Positions 20,880-33,700 of a stretch of 64,000 bases of DNA are shown here, in pieces. The DNA is from Astropecten irregularis (lineage: Eukaryota; Echinodermata; Asteroidea; Paxillosida; Astropectinidae): positions 5,737,036 to 5,801,035 of the forward strand of contig OZ020262.1 of NCBI GenBank assembly GCA_963971285.1. The letters are read 5' to 3'. A program made the translations under genes and the position numbers. Numbering within the stretch: position 1 is the stretch's first letter; every line of letters starts with the position of its first letter. The notes beneath the pieces were generated by a model that saw only the letters and a program-made list of their open reading frames with translations, was not told where the DNA came from and made no database searches.

Positions 20880-23640
20880 ATACCCATTGTCTCAGTCAAT
20901 TTGCAGCTAACTTAATTTTCCAATTAATTTACTTCTTAAAAATACATCTTAAATAAATATTTAAGTGTCACAAAAAAATTATTAAATAATTGCCACAATC
21001 CCCTCCAAATATATATATATTTAAATAAATAAATGTATACAAAAAATATATGTTTCATTACGCTCTAATCAGAGTTACCATGTTTAGACATTCTATGTTT
21101 ATATGTTTTTATACTTATATTCTTGTAAGTTTTATGGTCTTATGTTATATTCTCTAGAAGTCAAATTACTTTAGGAAACATAGTTTGGGGTATAGTTTAT
21201 GTCAGTTACGTTTTAATTAATGTCCGAAGTTGGTTAAAGGTAATATCATACTTTTATTTTTTCATCAAAGAAATGCAGATTCATGAGCAAAAGTATTGAT
21301 AAAGTAACAGTCGTCTGTGAAAATTCCAGTCCCATGCGGTGCGGCACTTTTTGAAAAAAAAAACAAACAACTGAAAACGCCTATGGTATTTTAAAATCTT
21401 TTCATAGCAATTTTTATCTTCCGAAGATCAAAAAAAAAACATTTTCGTCAATTGGTTTGACTCTTTTCTGGATTAATACAGCATTTCAGGCAGAAGACTT
21501 TTGTTTTTGCCATCATTATCTTTATACCCTGTAAGTTATAGATAAATCTGTGAAGATTTTTTTTTCGGTATGCAACCAAAGTATGATACTACCTTTAATT
21601 CCATCATTTTGAGAAATCAGTTTAAATTACTTACATTCTTTTTCTTTTCTAATGTTGCTCTTCTTTTTTGTTTATAAATTCCAAGCTAATTGCCAGCAAT
21701 AACGAATCTAAGAGATATACAATGCTAGATTATTTTTTTATTCTTTTGTTTTTAATGTTCATACGTGTTGAAAAGTGAATATTGTGCCAGCATAGGAAGT
21801 TGTTTATAAGCTCAAAGCCCCGCCCCCAACCCCGCCCACCCACCAGCCCACCCCCCAGTAGAAAAATATATGTGTATATTATATATCATAAATGATTTAA
21901 AATAATAATAAACAAAAGAATTCAGCACATGAAAATGCCAAATGAGCTTAGAGATATATTGTAAGGGTTTATATTAAGCCCACCTATTGCATTTGGTCAG
22001 TTATGAAACTGACTTGTGTATTATTCAAATTATGCGATTTTCTGAGAATTATTTGCTTTAATACCGAAGGAAAGTGACAATGCACTAATTCCAAAGTAAG
22101 TTCTTTCCTTTGGGTTATAAAATGATTGTCACTCCGAAAATAAAACAACTCAGTTCCTATTGGGAGCCCTGGGGCTGATTTCACTAACGTTGCGATCATC
22201 GCTAAAGCCCAAATTAATTGCTAAACGTAAAATTGCTACACAAAGTAGCGATTGATTTTCCATTTAGCGATGGATTTGGGCTTTCGCGATGATCGCAAAG
22301 CATTGGTGAAATTGGCCCCTGATATTTGTACCACAGGACACCGAGCGAATCATGACATGATCGGCATCACCATCAATATCTACTCGGTCACTGTATTTGT
22401 AGACGGGAAAGTAATAAGCTTTTCGCAAGTTAAAATTGAACAATATCTGTGCAGATTAACTCGTAAATGGCTTATTGGTGTAAAGTGTCTATCCTAAGGA
22501 CACAAGCTTCAGCAATTAATCCTGTGGCTGGGCCTGGACCCTTAAGTTTGATATCAGTCTCACATCGCTTAGACACAGGATAATCCACTTCTTATCACTC
22601 AATTTTCTTCCGAACAGTCAAAAAAAAAGAAAGAAAAAAAACGGAAAAATTCCAAATCCATCTTTTTTGACCATTGTCTTTCAGGCATTATGTGTGATTT
22701 GCTACTTTATAATGAAAATGGAGAAAAAAAGCCAAAAAAAGATCATGAAATTCCAATTGAAATAAATAAGTGTTAACAATAAACGTGTTAATCGTAGCTT
22801 AGAGAGTAAGTTAATAAAATTGTGTGGAAATTGTGTCCGCAATTTAAGTACGTGTAGTTCCATCTATGCATAATTAGTACGTAATGCCAAGACTAAATAC
22901 AAAAAATTATGCATTTTTTTTCCAATTTTTGGTCTTTTTTCTTTGTCACAGGCAGCATTATAAGTTATGTATATGTAAAATGTGACCCATTGATTCATAT
23001 AAATTTGACTTGTACAAAAATAGCAACAGACCAATAAAATGTGTTTTCTGTTTATGCAAAAGCTAGATGTACGTTGTCTGTATTTGTTTCATTTTGTATT
23101 ACAGTTAAGTTAATGAGATGTTTGTCCTTTTTGGACTTATTGCAAGCAAATTTGAACCTCAAAATAAAATTAAATTGTGTTTTTATTGCCAAGTATTGAT
23201 GATGAAAAATTTGAGAGAAATTAATTAATCGCCAATTTTATTAATAAATCAATTTTAAAATTCATCACTATAAAAGTAAAGAAACAAACCAAAAAAAAGT
23301 ATATGGATGAATTAATTGAGAAATTTAAAAAAAAAATCGATAATATTATTAAAAGCAGTTTCAAATTGAACTAATTTGAATATTAACTTTGAACAGATTT
23401 TTAGCAAGAATTAAGCGGTCTTCGATTCAAAAATAGCAAAAATATTGCTTGTACAAGTTTCCTTCTTTGTAATTTTTATTTTCGTCCTCTTCCTTTTCTT
23501 CTTCTTTATTCCGCAAAGTTAGTTTTTGTTTTTGATTTGTATGCTTGTTTACTATCATAATTAATTACCCCCCTCCGACCCCGCCCCAGTTTTGAGTAAG
23601 AAACGTCAATTGATGAATATTCATGTTTATGCAAATGACA
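20880..23640. other. AT-rich intergenic stretch
   Basis: It contains an AAAGGTA-family MITE (21236-21597), a fold-back with CGATCATCGCTAAAGCCC (22169-22321) and poly-A/poly-T tracts. An AATAAA at 23033-23038 is a possible NHE polyadenylation signal, but it is 6 kb past the stop. No coding exon is apparent. Confidence 0.5.
22169..22321. mobile_element. Fold-back element, GATTTCACTAACG family
   Basis: Left TGGGGCTGATTTCACTAACG pairs with the right end TTGGTGAAATTGGCCCC. The interior is almost fully palindromic (GCTACACAAAGTAGCG at the centre). Relatives lie at 29341, 35312 and 35807. Confidence 0.8.
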
Positions 23641-24745
23641 GGCGCCATTTTGAATGTTTTGAATCGCCTGGCAGCGACGTAAACTACTGACTCGAAAACC
23701 ACCGGCTGCCGAAGGTAAATATCAAATGTATTGATTTAAAATTGAATATTAACCTAAAATTTGATATATTTTTGAAAATAGTTGCCTTATTTATCATTTC
23801 GAATTGGCTTTGGTGGTTGACGTGGTGAAGGAAATGTGAAAAACGCTGTCGAAATTGTCAATGACATGTCAAACTCAAAACGAGTCAAACTCAAACTTGA
23901 AACGTATAGGCCCTATGGGAATGTGTGCGTGAATCATGGGCATAAACGAGAAAGTCTTGTATTTCCGACAGTATACACACGATTTCTTCCTCTTCTTCTT
24001 TCAATAATCTATTCCCGTGCATTTGTTTTTCTAATTGGTCAGAAAAAAACTAAAGAAAATTGCACTTGAAGTTTGAGCGGAGAACCGGCATGATTAGCCT
24101 AAATTATCAACGAAAAAAAGTTAGAATCAGTGCGATCATCCGGGCACTTTCATCTCATGAACTTGACAACCGATGCAAATATACACATGTATGTTTGTTG
24201 GATTTTAATTTTGTTTCATCTTCTTTTGTTTATTATTAAAACACTTAAACTTGTTAAAGATACAACTTTAACTTTGTGTGTTTATTTATTAGGGCCTAAC
24301 TTAATTTATTAATTTCACGTATATATTAATTAAAAAGCCGTATCCTCTTTGAGTGATCCCCCATGTACCGTTCCCAGGTTGCAGCATTGTTGCGTGTATC
24401 ATTGAAACGATCCCTGGGGTGTGGCGGTGTGTGAGTGCTTTCATGGCTTCTGACTGCCAAACGAACAAAGATAGTTGACTATTGGGGTCACCACCAACGT
24501 AGGGCTGGATGGCTCAGTTGTTGGTAGAGCGCCTGTACGGTATTCAGGAGGTAGCCGGTTCGAATCCCGCTCCAGTCAATTTTTCTTTGTTCACCTTTCA
24601 ATGACTTAAAAAAACTCAGTCAGTTTCCCTTGTGGTTATTTCACGTATATTTATTAACTTATCATGCTTATTAATTTGATTCAGCACTCAGCAGCCCAAC
24701 AATTGTAAGTCCATACTCCAGTCCCGGAGCCTCCACTCCAGCACA
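23641..24745 (+). promoter_or_regulatory. Putative ZBBX promoter, non-coding first exon and 5' UTR
   Basis: Sequence ending at 23714 (CCGAAG|GTAAAT) looks like a short untranslated first exon; the next acceptor is AG at 24683-24684 and the ATG is at 24746. An ATGCAAAT octamer lies just upstream (about 23630). Within the exon, 23663-23675 reads ATCGCC-T-GGCAGC, one base off the RFX X-box half-site pattern, and a forkhead-like GTAAACT follows at about 23678. Transcript data are needed; the exon call rests on the donor site and position. Confidence 0.4.
24325..24637 (+). mobile_element. Full-length SINE with 5' leader, target-site duplication intact
   Basis: ATTTCACGTATAT occurs on both sides (24312-24324 and 24638-24650). 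Between them lies a leader of about 175 bp, then the tRNA-like part (24503-24577, with an extra TTG in the D loop) and a tail ending CCCTTGTGGTT. Because the duplication encloses the leader, the leader was part of the inserted element. Confidence 0.85.
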
Positions 24746-27700
24746 ATGTCGAGTGCCAGGGCTTTCAATACTTCCACCAAGGACTCAAGATCCGTCAAAC
24801 TAAGGTGAGTGAGTTATGAATGATGACAGTATTGAGTAGACCTTGTTTAAATCGTAGTGTCGTCAAGAACCACACATCTGTCTGGTTTCTGCATGAAGAA
24901 TTGTAGTACTGGTTATAGAAATTGAAACTTAAAGGTATAATACATGATTGGTAAAGGTCACAGAACAGCAGGCCTCAAAATAATGCTAGCCCATCATACA
25001 ATGTCTAGCGAAAACCACTCTGGAATAGCTACATGTAGACTCACTTCCTTGGTTGCCCAGTGGGCTAGTAAAAAAAAGTAAGAACCTACATGATAAGGTA
25101 TGGATCAACTATGTATATGGACTAGTAACAATCTAAACGGACTAGTAAAATCCGAAGTAAGCTGGGCCGGTGGGCTAGCCAGGAAAAAAAGTTAGCGCAA
25201 GGCCTGCAGAACAGCACTCTTACTTTGTCTAATCCAATATACTGACTCCACCGACAGCAAAAAACGGACTCAATTTTTCTTATAAAACATAATTGAATGG
25301 TTTTGATCTTCCCCGGAGATCAAACTGCTTTCGGTCGTTGTTTGACTCATTTCTGAATAAATATACCATTTCAGGCAGAAATATTTTAACAGTATGTTTC
25401 TACAAGCACCATCTTCATATCCTGAAAGTTATACGTAAATCTGTGAACATTTCAGTTCGGGTATGTTACTAAACCTGTACCGTACCTTTAAGGATGAATT
25501 TGCTTTGTTTCTTCCAGGAACCCTCGGCTGTCTTCCAAGGAGAGCGATCGGCTGGAGACGGATAATTACAAGATGGAGGCCAGATTGAGAGAGCTCAAAC
25601 TCAGCATGAAGAGACAGAAACAGGAACGAGAGTAAGTTTAGTCCGTTGAAATGTTATAAAGATCCCATGTACCGTTCTCAGGTTGCAGCATTGCTGGATG
25701 TATCGGTGAAATGATCCTTGGGGTACGGCGGTGTGTGCGCGGTTTCATGGCTTCTGACTGCCAAACGAACAAAGATGATTGACTATTTGGGACACCACCA
25801 ATGTAGGGCTGGATGGCTCAGTTGGTAGAGCACCTGTACGGTATTCAGGAGGTCGCCGGTTCGAATCCCACTCCAATTAATTTTTCTTTGTTCACTTTTC
25901 AAAGATCAGGACTGACGATGATCAGAGCTTGTCGCAAGGTCGGCAGAGCAGGGAGTTTGGTTCGATGTGGTTAGATAGTTTTGCCGAAAGTGATACAGGG
26001 TTATTGGGTTTTTTTGGCTTAAATACGTAGAAACTTGGAAAGTTGGAAAAACAATTTCAAACGTTCTATTTATGTTTTTTGCTACAGGAACATGCATTCT
26101 GATGGTGCTATCTGGTCATCTGGCAAACCTGGCGCCGTCACCTCGCATGGAACTGATCTGCTGAAGAAAGAACCTAGCAAGCCGACCCAGTCTAAAGGAA
26201 AGGTAAATGCCATATCTCAGTCACCACGTCTCCAAATCATCAGACGCGGAGACGACTCCAACATAAAAACATGAAAAATGGCTTGCGCTCACACCAAGGA
26301 GACGTCTCTAGACAAAGTGAAAGGCGCTTTGCCCGACAGGAGCAGGGATGTTGCTGCAACGGTCTCCAAGTAGTCGCTGCGACATCTCTGTGACGTTTCT
26401 TAGTTGCAACGAGTCTCTGAAATGTTTGGACATGTATTCCTAAATAGCAAACAAAGATGACATTGTTTCTTTTCTTTATTTTCTTCTTTTTTTCTCAGGC
26501 AAGGAAAATCAAGGTTCTGAAAGATACACCTCTAGGTAAGAATTGGGCAAAACAATTTTTGAAAAGAAATTAAATTTCCCGATAGATAGCTGTAAGGCCC
26601 ATGTCACAAGTGACAATTTGCGAACAATTATTTTCAGGCAATCTTTGAGAAGAGATAACGTCAATTTCAAGAAATGTTCAAGAAATTTGTTCTGCCAAGG
26701 GTTCCCTTTTGCATGCAGTTTAAGGGTATAATACATGATTGGTAAAGGTCACAGGACAGCACTCAAACTTTGTCTGATCCAGCTTGTATATGAAATAATA
26801 AACCTGTGAAATTTGGATCCCCATCGGACATCTGAGTCCCGAGAAAATAGCGAAAACCCGACTCAATTTTTCTTATAAAACATAAAGAATGGTTTTGATC
26901 TTTACCCCGAGATCAAAACTATTTTTCGGTCGTTGTTTTACTTATTTCTTGATAAATACAGCATTCCAGCTGGAAATATTTGAACAGTTTGTTTTTACCA
27001 GCACCATCTTCATACCCTGAAAATTATAGGTAAATCTGTGAACATTTCTGTTTGGGTATGTTACCAATCCTGTACTATACCTTTAAAGTTGATTGCCTCC
27101 AATGTGCCGTATTTCTACGATTTTCTTTTCTTAAAACCTTTCTCAGATATTCCTAAGCGTGCACCTGTCGTAGCACCATTCACGGAGAGGAGTCCTCCAA
27201 AACTAAAGGGACCAGCTTGTGGTCAGTGTGAACAGAAAGCTGTAGCCCTGGTAAGTCTTATTCCAAAAAAGGATCAGATTGCGGGCAGTGCGAACAGAAA
27301 TCTAAAACCCTGGTGTAAGATCTATTGCATTCGTATGGGAAAGAACTTTCTAAATGTGCAATTAGAATGTTGTACCCACGGTTAAACCTTTTACTGCGTG
27401 CATATACTGAGCTTATAGAGTTAGGAAGGCCAGTCTTTTCAATCCTAGTGGGATAATTCCCAAAGGCTACATACCGTACTGGTGCTCTACCAACTGAGCT
27501 ACTCAGCCCTATGTTGGTGGTGTCCCAAATAGTCAATTATCTTTATTCGTTTGGCAGTCAGAAGCCATGAAACCACTCACATATCGCTATATTCTAAGGA
27601 TCATTTCATCGATGCACACAGTATCAGCAATGCTGCAACCTGAGAAACAGTACATGAGGGATCACTCAAAGACTACACAGCATTTTAGACAATATAATCA

Positions 27701-30700
27701 TTATAATCATCAAATAACCACAAGGGAAACTAACTGAATTTGTAAGTCAATGAAAGGTGAAAAAGATAAATTTACTGGAACGGGATGTATGTTTTGTATG
27801 TTTTTTCAGACCTGCATGGAATGTGGAGAGAACTACTGCACGACCTGCTTTGCCAAGTTCCATATGAAAGGGGCGCTGAAAAACCACCGTTCAGTACCAT
27901 ATCAGGTAACTGAATCAATACCAGTCATCTCTAGCATATTGAAGACTTATTATACCATATGCAATTTCAACTGGTTCCATGAACGGACAAGATGACAAGC
28001 TGTCTATCAGTGAGTTATTGGGTTGTTACAAGCAGTTGATTTAAGGGAAAAAAGGTAACCGATGTCACGCGATGTCGTGATACCGACTTTTCGGCTGCTG
28101 GAACTGCTAGCCTTCATGAAGCAACTGAAGAACAGGGTGGGTGCTGCGGTGTCCGTTATATCCTGTGGGAACGCAATCTGTGTGCACAGTACTTTGCTAA
28201 GCAGACTGGTCTCTGCAGCGGACGTCGTATGGTTCAGTCTGCTTTTAGCTAGGGGCGTGACCTCGGCGTGGCTTCGGCGGTCCGTGTCCGCGTTCACCAT
28301 ACCGTGACCAGTGGACTGCGAACGGGTCTCTCCAGTGGACATCATAGTGCGTATTTCCATTTCCAGTCGATTTTGCTTGGAGTTAGGAGTGCCTGATATT
28401 TTGATCCCAGTAGGATCTTTCTCAAGGGCTAAATGAAAAGAGGACAAGAACATGGAAGTAAAGATAAAGATACACAAAATGTATGAGAGGATCAGAACAA
28501 AGGGGGACAGAGTGACCAGGGAAAGCATGTTATATTCTGGGTTTATGATTTATATTTCATTTTTTTATCATTTCAGAAGAGTGGCAGTTCATCTACTTCT
28601 GGATCACTTGAGTGAGTGTCGCTACCAACTTTATTTTGTTTAAGTTGTTGTTGTTGTTATTTATTGTTGTTGTTTTTTCCATTTCAATGGAGAGAAATTT
28701 TGATCTTGTTCAAGAAACTAGACTTTGCCGCATTTGTCGTGTTTGTGTGAACTGCAAGTAAACCTAAAGAACTTCTAGCCCGATTTATATATTCAAAAGC
28801 AATATTTTTCTTGTTTTAAATGTACTATTATACTTTTGTACCATACCAAAGCAGAAATCTTCACAGATTTACCTACAACTTACAGGGTATAAAGATGGAG
28901 ATGGTAGAAACATACTTTTAAAAGTTTCCTGCCTGAAATGCTGTATAAATACGGCATTTCAGGTGGAAACATTTTAACAGTATGTGTCTACCAGCATCAT
29001 CTTCATATCCTGAAATTTATTCATAAATCTGTGATCATTTCTGTTTGGGTATGCTACCAATCCTGTATTGTACCTTTCATTCAACTTTCATGAACCGATT
29101 ATAAACATTTCTCGACACGCAGCTTGAGTAACGGCATGACCCCTTCCCCCAAGAGCTCCGTGGAGAGTCTACCCATGAGGCCACCCAGCGCTAACCGGAG
29201 GACCACCACGTCCATCGACAGCTCTGGAGAGCCCGTCAAAACTATCGCTGTGAAACTCAAGGTAGCTGACGCAAACCGTTGAATCGTGGCGTCTTTTCAG
29301 TTATCTGTGGTTTTTACAGCCAGCATTTACTGCAAGCCATTGACCGAGAGCCGATTTCACTAACGCTTTGCGATCATTGCTAAAACCCAAATCCATCGCT
29401 AGACAGAATTGCGATGGATACAGGCGCTCTACCAACTGAGCTATCCAGCCCTACGTTGGTGGTGTCCCTAATAGTCAATTATCTTTTGTTCGTCTGGTAG
29501 TCGGAAGCCATGAAACCACTCACATACCGCTACATCCCAAGGATCATTTAAGATACGAGCAGCATTAGCAATGCTGCAACCTGAGAAACAGTACATTGGG
29601 GATCTCTCTAAGGGGATGCGGCTTTGTAATAATCATCAAACCTTGTTTGACTGACTACTACAGGGTCCCGAAGAGATGACGGGTGGAGCCTTCCTACAGG
29701 GTACCTTCAGCGAAGAGGAGAGCTCCTTGTCATTTGCCCAGGCCCTAGCTGAGTGGAGAGCTGCTAAACAAAGCGACTCCAACGACAAGCCTCAAGAGGA
29801 GAAGAAAGGTAACCAAGAAGTCCTTGACTCCTCTCCCCATCAACCACCTTCCTCCCTACCTCTTCTCTCTTCCAGGCCTTCCACTGCCCTTCTTTGGACA
29901 ACTTCCTTAAAGTCTTTGTTGTTTTTTAATGCTGGCTACGAAACCTGACCCCTTACAGTATTTGGAAATCATCCTACTGAATGTCCGGAATGCAATACCA
30001 AGACATCGCAAAACGTAGAGCTGAGACCATGGCCAAAGGGCCCAATTTCATGGCTCTGCTGATTATAAAATGTATTGCTTCACGTTCATCAATAAATAGA
30101 ACTGGAATAGTGTAAAACAGAGCCCCATGGTGAATTTTCTTTTCTTATTCTTCTGTTTTTAAATTCCATTTTAATAAGCCTCTCATTTTCTATTGTCTGA
30201 CGTCTTTAGTGGAGAGCATTGCAAGCGGTACGTCGACCGAAGAACCGGAACCGATCGAGATCACGTTCAAGAAAGACACGTCCATCACCTATGCCGATAA
30301 GCTACTCATCAAGAAGCATCGACGGACCGAGCTGTCTCCGTTACCCTCACCGAGACTGTCGAGCTACGAAGACAAGGAGAATCACTCTCCGAGACTGGAC
30401 GGCGAACCGTTGACCAATGGACATGCTGAGGCTATTTCTGGTACTATTCCTCAGTAAAATACAACAAACACCCAGGGATGGATTTCATCAAACTTGTTGT
30501 GATTTACTATCAATCTTAGGACTTGTGATGCGTTGCAGCCCTACGTAGGATAGGTCGCCTGCGATGGGTTGTCCTTCGTATTAACTCGAGTTATGAACGA
30601 TCGTAGGGTTTCGTGAAATCAACCCCTGGTCCCATAATAAGCTTTTCACAAGTTAAAATTGAACAATATTTGGTACACTGAACTCTTGTAGTAAATGGTT

Positions 30701-33700
30701 TGTTTGTTTGTTTTAACAAAATGGGCGATTCACAATAGTGCGTCTCCAAGAGTTTGCAACACGTTGAGCAATCACGATGCGCAAAATTTGTCGTCCCGAT
30801 TCGCATCTGAAAGGGTAGACCGATTTCATGCATTGTGATTGGCCAACACGTTGCAAACTCTTGGAAGCGCACTATTTTGAATCGCCCGTTTTAACGAATA
30901 AATCACTAGGGAAAATGAGTGGTTTGATTTTAGTAATTGAAAGGTGAACGAAGGAAATTGACTGTAGCGGGATTTGAACCAGTGACCTTCTGAATACCGA
31001 ACCGCCGCTCTACCAACTGAGCCATCCAGCCCTACATTGGTGGTGTCCCTAATTGTCAATTATCTTTGTTCGTTTGGCAGTCAGAAGCCATGAAACCACA
31101 CACATACTGCTATATCCCAAGGATCATTTTATTGATACTCGCAGCAATGCTGCAACCTGGGAAATGGTACATGGGGGATCACTCAAAGAGGATACGTCTT
31201 TTTTATTAATATGATCAATATTAATATCAATATAGTCAATTATCTTTGTTCGTTTGGCAGTCAGAAGCCATGAAACCACTCAAATAACTCTGTAGCCCAA
31301 GGATTTAGATTTGAAATGTGAGTGTTTTTGTTTTGAAACTGCGTTGCAGATGAGGAGACTGAGATTAAAGAAGAACATGAGCGATACATTGGAATCTTCA
31401 ATGAAGACAGGGAACCAGACCAGCCCAGACTGGAGAGCGCCCTCTCTATTGTTGAAGTCACAGAGGTATGCACCAAGTTGCCTTTTGAAATATTGCGTTG
31501 CCTTTACGAAACCAGGCTTGAGGCTAGGCTTGGGACTTATTTGGGTACCGCCATTTGAGGCCCATAAAACGAAATAAAGACGAAGCCAAAGAAAGGCTCC
31601 AGCTTCGCCATGTATCTCAAACCCTTCATTTCATTTAGGACACATACTGTTAAAACATTTCCGGCTGAAATGCTGTATTTTTCCAGAAATTAGTAAAAAC
31701 AAAGACCAAAAACAGTTTTGATCTCGGTAAGATCAAAACCATTCTTCATGTTTTGTAAGAAAATTTGAGTCGGGTTCGCTATTTTCTCGTGAGTCAGATG
31801 TCTGATTGAGGTCACATTTCCACAGGTTTATTATTTCATGTACATGCTGGATCAGACAAAGTGTGATCGCTGTTCTGTGACCTTTACCAATCATGTATCA
31901 TACCTTTAAAGCGGAAAAGAAATGTAGAATTTGTTTCAAATTTATTCTTCTCTGAATGTGTTGGACCTCAGGTACCCTCACCAGATGCGCTGGAGGTCGA
32001 GTCTGTTTACAATGTTGAAGAAATTGATGATCCAAACACTCTCATCTCAGAGCATACAGCAAGGTAGGTGAATTTGCAAGTGTACAACATTGTAATCTGG
32101 GCCCAATTTCATGGAATCCGTTAGAAAAAGTTCTTCGCTTACGATAGCAGACTTTTTTTGCTTACGGTTAGCATATTTCACAGCTGTCTTTCTCGCTCCT
32201 TAGCTTAGCAAGAACTTTCTGCAAAATGCATATGACAGCGCATTAGCAAAAAATATTCACGCTTACCCCAGAAATTCTTTACTAACCGAAAGTCTTGCTT
32301 ACGGTTTCCATGAATAGATTTCACTCTTAGCAGTGCCTGTAAACACAAAAATAGGCTGTACAATATTCTTTAAAATTGGGCCCTATTTACTGCCCAATGG
32401 AAAAACTGTAGACCACAATGTTGAGATTTGTAAAATAAAATGTTCAACTTCTCCAAAGCTTTATTTTAATTTCGGCTGGATTGGATATTAATCTAGGTTG
32501 TCTCACTTTTGGTTCTACAGCAATGGCATTCTAGTAACAGAACCATCGGAACTCCAGGATGCAGAGGCATCACCCCAAACAGGACCGGGCCAGTCTTCTG
32601 TAACACCCACTCCCGGCCATCCTGATGCCAGGGTCTCATCATCTCAGAAAGGACAGCAGCCGCGGCCGGAGAGCACCAAGAGACCGTCGCGGACGCCATC
32701 CACTCCATCAGGCGGTAACCGAGACACGAAGACCCCGACGAACAAGAAGAATCAGCAAGCCGTGGCAAAACAGGAGGAGCGCTTCGCATCCGCACGACCG
32801 TCCCGACTGAGATCGTCCCAGGAGGAACGGAAGCCCATCTCGCACCAGAAGCCCAAGAGTGCTGGAGTAGCCACTCAGCAGAGATCATCGGCAACGCGGG
32901 GAGCGGAGAAGCCCAAGAGAACCACATCGTCCTCCAAGGAGGGCGTCGCATCCGGAAGGAGCTCCGGGCTGACGAGCAACCCCTCGGGGAAGCTGGTGGC
33001 AGCCAGCCATCTCGGGAAGCAGTCCTTGCATCAGTACAAGGCCGGGCTCGGTGACTTCTTCCTGGCTGGACTTGATGGAGAGGGCGGAGCTCCAGAGAAG
33101 GAGGATGATGATGACCACACCCAAGGCTCAACCACACCTGTCAACAGACTGCCCAAATGCTCATACCAAGGTATTTATGATCCACTTTAATGTATCTCTC
33201 CAACTTATTACTTAGACACAAGAATCTTGTGTGAAGAAATCTTCCCTGGATCAATTTCAGTTTTATAGCAACATATGAAGTGTCAAACATATCATCTTAA
33301 ACATGTTGAAAAGGGCAAATCTTATCGGAAAAGCCAGGTACCTTAAGTTGAACCCCCCCCCCCCCCATCATCAGTCACTTTGATTGGTTCATTAAAGAGT
33401 GTGCTATAACATGTGACCATTACATTCTTGTTACAAATACGTAGCTGCTTCTCTTTATTAATTTTTGTGTGCGTTGTTTTCTAACAGGTGGTCTCTCATC
33501 ATGGCGGCCCGACAGCAGCCTCGCCGCTTCACCTGCACTCCAGGAGTCCCTCAAAGCCTTCTCTCCGTCGCCCCCTCCCAAGAGCGGCCGCCAGTCGCAC
33601 CGTGGCAGCGCCGCCAAGACCCGCCAGGTCAAGCCCACAGCCTCAGCGGACCCTGACCCTTCCCCTCCCAACGTCAAGGTCCAAGGCCCCAGCGCTAAGG

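Noticed and set aside
32493-33137. 214-codon antisense open frame
   Set aside because: It is the shadow of the largest ZBBX coding exon, which is supported by phase-consistent splice sites.
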